Shown in pieces: positions 59,773 through 64,000 of a stretch of 64,000 bases of DNA (position 1 is the stretch's first letter; each line of letters opens with the position of its first letter). This DNA is from Mercurialis annua (taxonomy: Eukaryota; Streptophyta; Magnoliopsida; Malpighiales; Euphorbiaceae). The translations under genes and the position numbers were made by a program. The stretch spans positions 19,419,501 through 19,483,500 of the forward strand of contig NC_065577.1 of NCBI RefSeq assembly GCF_937616625.2. Reading direction: 5' to 3'. The notes under the pieces were generated by a model that was not told where the DNA came from, did no database searches, and saw only the letters and a list, made by a program, of their open reading frames with translations.

Positions 59773-62700
59773 TGAAACGTTTTAATTTGTTTCGTACCGT
59801 TTGTAGACGTTTGGCTTAAATCTCTAACAAGGTGAAACGTTTTGATTTGTTTCGTACCGTTTGTAGACGTTTGGCTTAAATCTCTAACAAGGTGAAACGT
59901 TTGGATTTGTTTTGTAGCGTTTGTACACATTTGGCTTAAATCGCTAAAAAGGTGAAACATTTGAATTTGTTTTGCAACATTTGTAAACGTGTGGCTTAAA
60001 TCCCTAAAAAAGTTAAACGCTTGGATTTATTTTGTAGCGTTTGTATACGTTTGGCTTAAATTGCTAAAAAGGTAAAACGTTTGAATTTGTTTTGCAACAT
60101 TTGTAAACGTGTGGCTTAAATCCCTAAAAACGTTAAACGCTTGGATTTGTTTCGTAGCGTTTGTATACGTTTGGCTTAAATTGTTAAAAAGGTTAAACGC
60201 TTGGATTTGTTTCGTAATTTTTGTAAACGTTTGATTTTTTTTCGTAACGTTTGGATTTGTTTCGTAACGTTCGTAAATGTTTGGCTTAAATTGCTAAAAA
60301 GGTGAAACGCTTGGTTTTGTTTCGTAACGTTTGGATTTGTTTCGTAACGTTTGTTTTTGTTTGGCTTAAATCGCTAAAAAGGGGAAACGTTTGGATTTGT
60401 TTCGTAACGTTTGGATTTGTTTCGTAACTTTTGTAAACGTTTGGCTTAAATCGCTTAAAAGGTGAAACGTTTGGATTTGTTTTGTAACGTTTGTAAACGT
60501 TTGTTTTTAATCCCTAAAAAGGTGAAATGTTTGGATTTGTTTCGTAACATTTGTAAACGTTTGGCTTAAATTGATAAAAAGGGTTTCGTAACATTTTAAA
60601 TGTTTGGATTAGTTTCGTACCATTTGTAAGTGTTTGGCTTAATTCGCTAAGTAGGCGAAACGTTTGGATTTATTTCGTAACGTTTGTTTTAAATCGCTAA
60701 AAAGATGAAACATTTGGATTTGTTTCGTAACGTTTGTAAACGTTTGGCTTAAATCGTTAAAAAGGTGAAACGTTTGGATTTATTTCGTAACGTTTATAAA
60801 CGTTTGACTTAAATTGCTAACTAGGGTTTCATAACGTTTTAAACGTTTGTATTAGTTTCATAATGTTTGTAAACGTTTGGCTTAATTAGCAAAAAAGGTG
60901 AAATGTTTGGATTTGTTTCGTACCTTTTGTAAATGTTTGGCATAAATCGCTACAGAGGTTAAACGATTGGATTTGTTTCGCAACCTCTATAAAGGTTTGG
61001 CCTAAATTGCTAAACAGGTGAAATGTTTAAATTTGTTTCGTAGTGTTTGTAAACGTTTGATAAAAATCGTTAAAAAGGTGAAACGTTTGTATTTATTTTG
61101 TACTGTTTATAAACATTTGGCTTAAACTGCTAAAAAGGTGAAACGCTTGGATTTGTTTCGTTACGTTTGTAAACGTTTGGCTTAAATCGCTAATAAAGGG
61201 AAACGTTTGGATTTGTTTCGTAACGTTTTAAACGTTTATCTTAAATTACTAAAATGGGGAAACATTTGGATTTGTTTCGTATCGTGTGTAAATGTTTGGT
61301 TTAAATCGCTAAAAAGGTGAAACATTTGGTTTTGTTTTGTAACGTTCGTAAACGTTCGGCTTAAATCGCTAAAAAGGTGAAACATTTGGATTTGTTTCGT
61401 AGCGTTTGTAAATGTTGGCTTAAATCGCTAAAAAGGTGAAACGTTTTAATTTGTTTCGTACCGTTTGTAGACGTTTGGCTTAAATCTCTAACAAGGTGAA
61501 ACGTTTTGATTTGTTTCGTACCGTTTGTAGACGTTTGGCTTAAATCTCTAACAAGGTGAAACGTTTGGATTTGTTTTGTAGCGTTTGTACACATTTGGCA
61601 TAAATCGCTAAAAAGGTGAAACATTTGAATTTGTTTTGCAACATTTGTAAACGTGTGGCTTAAATCCCTAAAAAAGTTAAACGCTTGGATTTATTTTGTA
61701 GCGTTTGTATACGTTTGGCTTAAATTGCTAAAAAGGTAAAACGTTTGAATTTGTTTTGCAACATTTGTAAACGTGTGGCTTAAATCCCTAAAAACGTTAA
61801 ACGCTTGGATTTGTTTCGTAGCGTTTGTATACGTTTGGCTTAAATTGTTAAAAAGGTTAAACGCTTGGATTTGTTTCGTAATTTTTGTAAACGTTTGATT
61901 TTTTTTCGTAACGTTTGGATTTGTTTCGTAACGTTCGTAAATGTTTGGCTTAAATTGCTAAAAAGGTGAAACGCTTGGTTTTGTTTCGTAACGTTTGGAT
62001 TTGTTTCGTAACGTTTGTTTTTGTTTGGCTTAAATCGCTAAAAAGGGGAAACGTTTGGATTTGTTTCGTAACGTTTGGATTTGTTTCGTAACTTTTGTAA
62101 ACGTTTGGCTTAAATCGCTTAAAAGGTGAAACGTTTGGATTTGTTTTGTAACGTTTGTAAACGTTTGTTTTTAATCCCTAAAAAGGTGAAATGTTTGGAT
62201 TTGTTTCGTAACATTTGTAAACGTTTGGCTTAAATTGATAAAAAGGGTTTCGTAACATTTTAAATGTTTGGATTAGTTTCGTAGCGTTTCTAAGCGTTTG
62301 GATTAGTTTCGTACCATTTGTAAGTGTTTGGCTTAATTCGCTAAGTAGGCGAAACGTTTGGATTTATTTTGTAACGTTTGTTTTAAATCGCTAAAAAGAT
62401 GAAACATTTGGATTTGTTTCGTAACGTTTGTAAACGTTTGGCTTAAATCGTTAAAAAGGTGAAACGTTTGGATTTATTTCATATCGTTTATAAACGTTTG
62501 ACTTAAATTGCTAACAAGGGTTTCATAACGTTTTAAACGTTTGTATTAGTTTCATAATGTTTGTAAACGTTTGGCTTAATTAGCAAAAAAGGTGAAATGT
62601 TTGGATTTGTTTCGTACCTTTTGTAAATGTTTGGCATAAATCGCTACAGAGGTTAAACGATTGGATTTGTTTCGCAACCTCTATAAAGGTTTGGCCTAAA

Positions 62701-64000
62701 TTGCTAAGCAGGTGAAATGTTTAAATTTGTTTCGTAGTGTTTGTAAACGTTTGATAAAAATCGTTAAAAAGGTGAAACGTTTGTATTTATTTTGTACTGT
62801 TTATAAACATTTGGCTTAAACTGCTAAAAAGGTGAAACGCTTGGATTTGTTTCGTTACGTTTGTAAACGTTTGGCTTAAATCGCTAATAAAGGGAAACGT
62901 TTGGATTTGTTTCGTAACGTTTTAAACGTTTATCTTAAATTACTAAAATGGGGAAACATTTGGATTTGTTTCGTATCGTGTGTAAATGTTTGGTTTAAAT
63001 CGCTAAAAAGGTGAAACATTTGGTTTTGTTTTGTAACGTTCGTAAACGTTCGGCTTAAATCGCTAAAAAGGTGAAACATTTGGGTTTGTTTCGTAGCGTT
63101 TGTAAATGTTGGCTTAAATCGCTAAAAAGGTGAAACGTTTTAATTTGTTTCGTACCGTTTGTAGACGTTTGGCTTAAATCTCTAACAAGGTGAAACGTTT
63201 TGATTTGTTTCGTACCATTTGTAGACGTTTGGCTTAAATCTCTAACAAGGTGAAACGTTTGGATTTGTTTTGTAGCGTTTGTACACATTTGGCTTAAATC
63301 GCTAAAAAGGTGAAACATTTGAATTTGTTTTGCAACATTTGTAAACGTGTGGCTTAAATCCCTAAAAAAGTTAAACGCTTGGATTTATTTTGTAGCGTTT
63401 GTATACGTTTGGCTTAAATTGCTAAAAAGGTAAAACGTTTGAATTTGTTTTGCAACATTTGTAAACGTGTGGCTTAAATCCCTAAAAACGTTAAACGCTT
63501 GGATTTGTTTCGTAGCGTTTGTATACGTTTGGCTTAAATTGTTAAAAAGGTTAAACGCTTGGATTTGTTTCGTAATTTTTGTAAACGTTTGATTTTTTTT
63601 CGTAACGTTTGGATTTGTTTCGTAACGTTCGTAAATGTTTGGCTTAAATTGCTAAAAAGGTGAAACGCTTGGTTTTGTTTCGTAACGTTTGGATTTGTTT
63701 CGTAACGTTTGTTTTTGTTTGGCTTAAATCGCTAAAAAGGGGAAACGTTTGGATTTGTTTCGTAACGTTTGGATTTGTTTCGTAACTTTTGTAAACGTTT
63801 GGCTTAAATCGCTTAAAAGGTGAAACGTTTGGATTTGTTTTGTAACGTTTGTAAACGTTTGTTTTTAATCCCTAAAAAGGTGAAATGTTTGGATTTGTTT
63901 CGTAACATTTGTAAACGTTTGGCTTAAATTGATAAAAAGGGTTTCGTAACATTTTAAATGTTTGGATTAGTTTCGTAGCGTTTCTAAGCGTTTGGATTAG
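59773..64000. repeat. Higher-order repeat, 1.67-1.69-kb units
   Basis: Units start with GAAACGTTTTAATTTG near 59773, 61438 and 63132 (spacings 1665 and 1694 bp). The third is cut by the window edge. Copy 1 lacks about 29 bp near 60608, one half-monomer of the GGATTAGTTTCGTAG type present in copies 2 and 3. Each unit also has an internal tandem monomer pair ending TCTCTAACAAGGT and a ~121-bp duplication (near 59950 and 60071). Relative to the 2.76-kb unit it lacks about 1.1 kb, including the CTAATAAGGTG landmark. Confidence 0.88.

Larger units (their letters stand above)
52834..64000. repeat. 60-bp satellite array, right segment
   Basis: This is the same 60-bp satellite as 1-47064, in the same orientation and register, resuming immediately after the retroelement. 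The first 5 bases (GAAAC) are the duplicated target site. Removing 47065-52838 restores a monomer junction identical to the uninterrupted form near 22606 and 34777, so no satellite was lost at insertion. The array runs off the right window edge. It contains no non-satellite sequence and no credible gene. Confidence 0.98.

Overview
The window is almost entirely satellite DNA. I see no credible protein-coding gene and no tRNA, rRNA or CRISPR array. From 1 to 47064 and again from 52834 to 64000 it is one continuous head-to-tail array of a roughly 60-bp monomer (about 970 monomers by length), running off both ends of the window. The monomer is AT-rich (consensus about 35% GC) but carries five CpG dinucleotides. 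It has an internal ~10-bp substructure built on AACGTTT and contains a 16-bp dyad once per unit. The many apparent open frames exist because 60 is a multiple of 3 and the minus-strand consensus has no stop codon. They are translations of the satellite, not genes.

Organism: most likely a flowering plant. The array is interrupted once, by an LTR-retrotransposon-like element whose primer-binding site matches the 3' end of the plant initiator tRNA-Met. The repeat scale, CpG-biased variation and higher-order arrays fit heterochromatin (pericentromeric, subtelomeric or knob). I cannot name the species, and chromosomal location cannot be read from this window.

Layout of the array. Monomers are grouped into several generations of higher-order repeats (HORs). 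208-6459: five tandem copies of a ~1274-bp unit. 6460-8256: a diverged block. 8257-9727: another copy of the 1274-type unit with flank. 9728-11402: locally reduplicated monomers. 11403-20156: units of 3.2-3.3 kb. 20157-23924: two units of ~1.8 kb. 23925-26576: a ~1516-bp duplication. 26577-34080: units of 2680 bp sharing a deletion junction. 34081-39770: two nearly identical 2845-bp copies. 39771-47064: units of 2.74-3.84 kb, with an extra ~1.04-kb duplication. 52834-59772: units of ~2.76-2.80 kb. 59773-64000: a 1.67-1.69-kb unit that looks like the 2.76-kb unit minus ~1.1 kb.

The insertion. 47065-52833 (5769 bp) is flanked by a perfect 5-bp target-site duplication, GAAAC, within a monomer whose two halves rejoin exactly to the uninterrupted form seen elsewhere. 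Read on the minus strand it starts TGTAATATCCCG with a 2962-bp LTR. It then has a 4-nt spacer, the initiator-Met primer-binding site, ~2.8 kb with no recognisable gag or pol, and a terminus that repeats the last part of the LTR. The two LTR-like ends are a mosaic of ~95% identical and strongly diverged blocks, and the start of the second LTR is not recognisable. It is a non-autonomous or internally rearranged element. Nothing here forms a pathway. The logic of the region is satellite amplification, deletion and homogenisation, plus one retroelement insertion.
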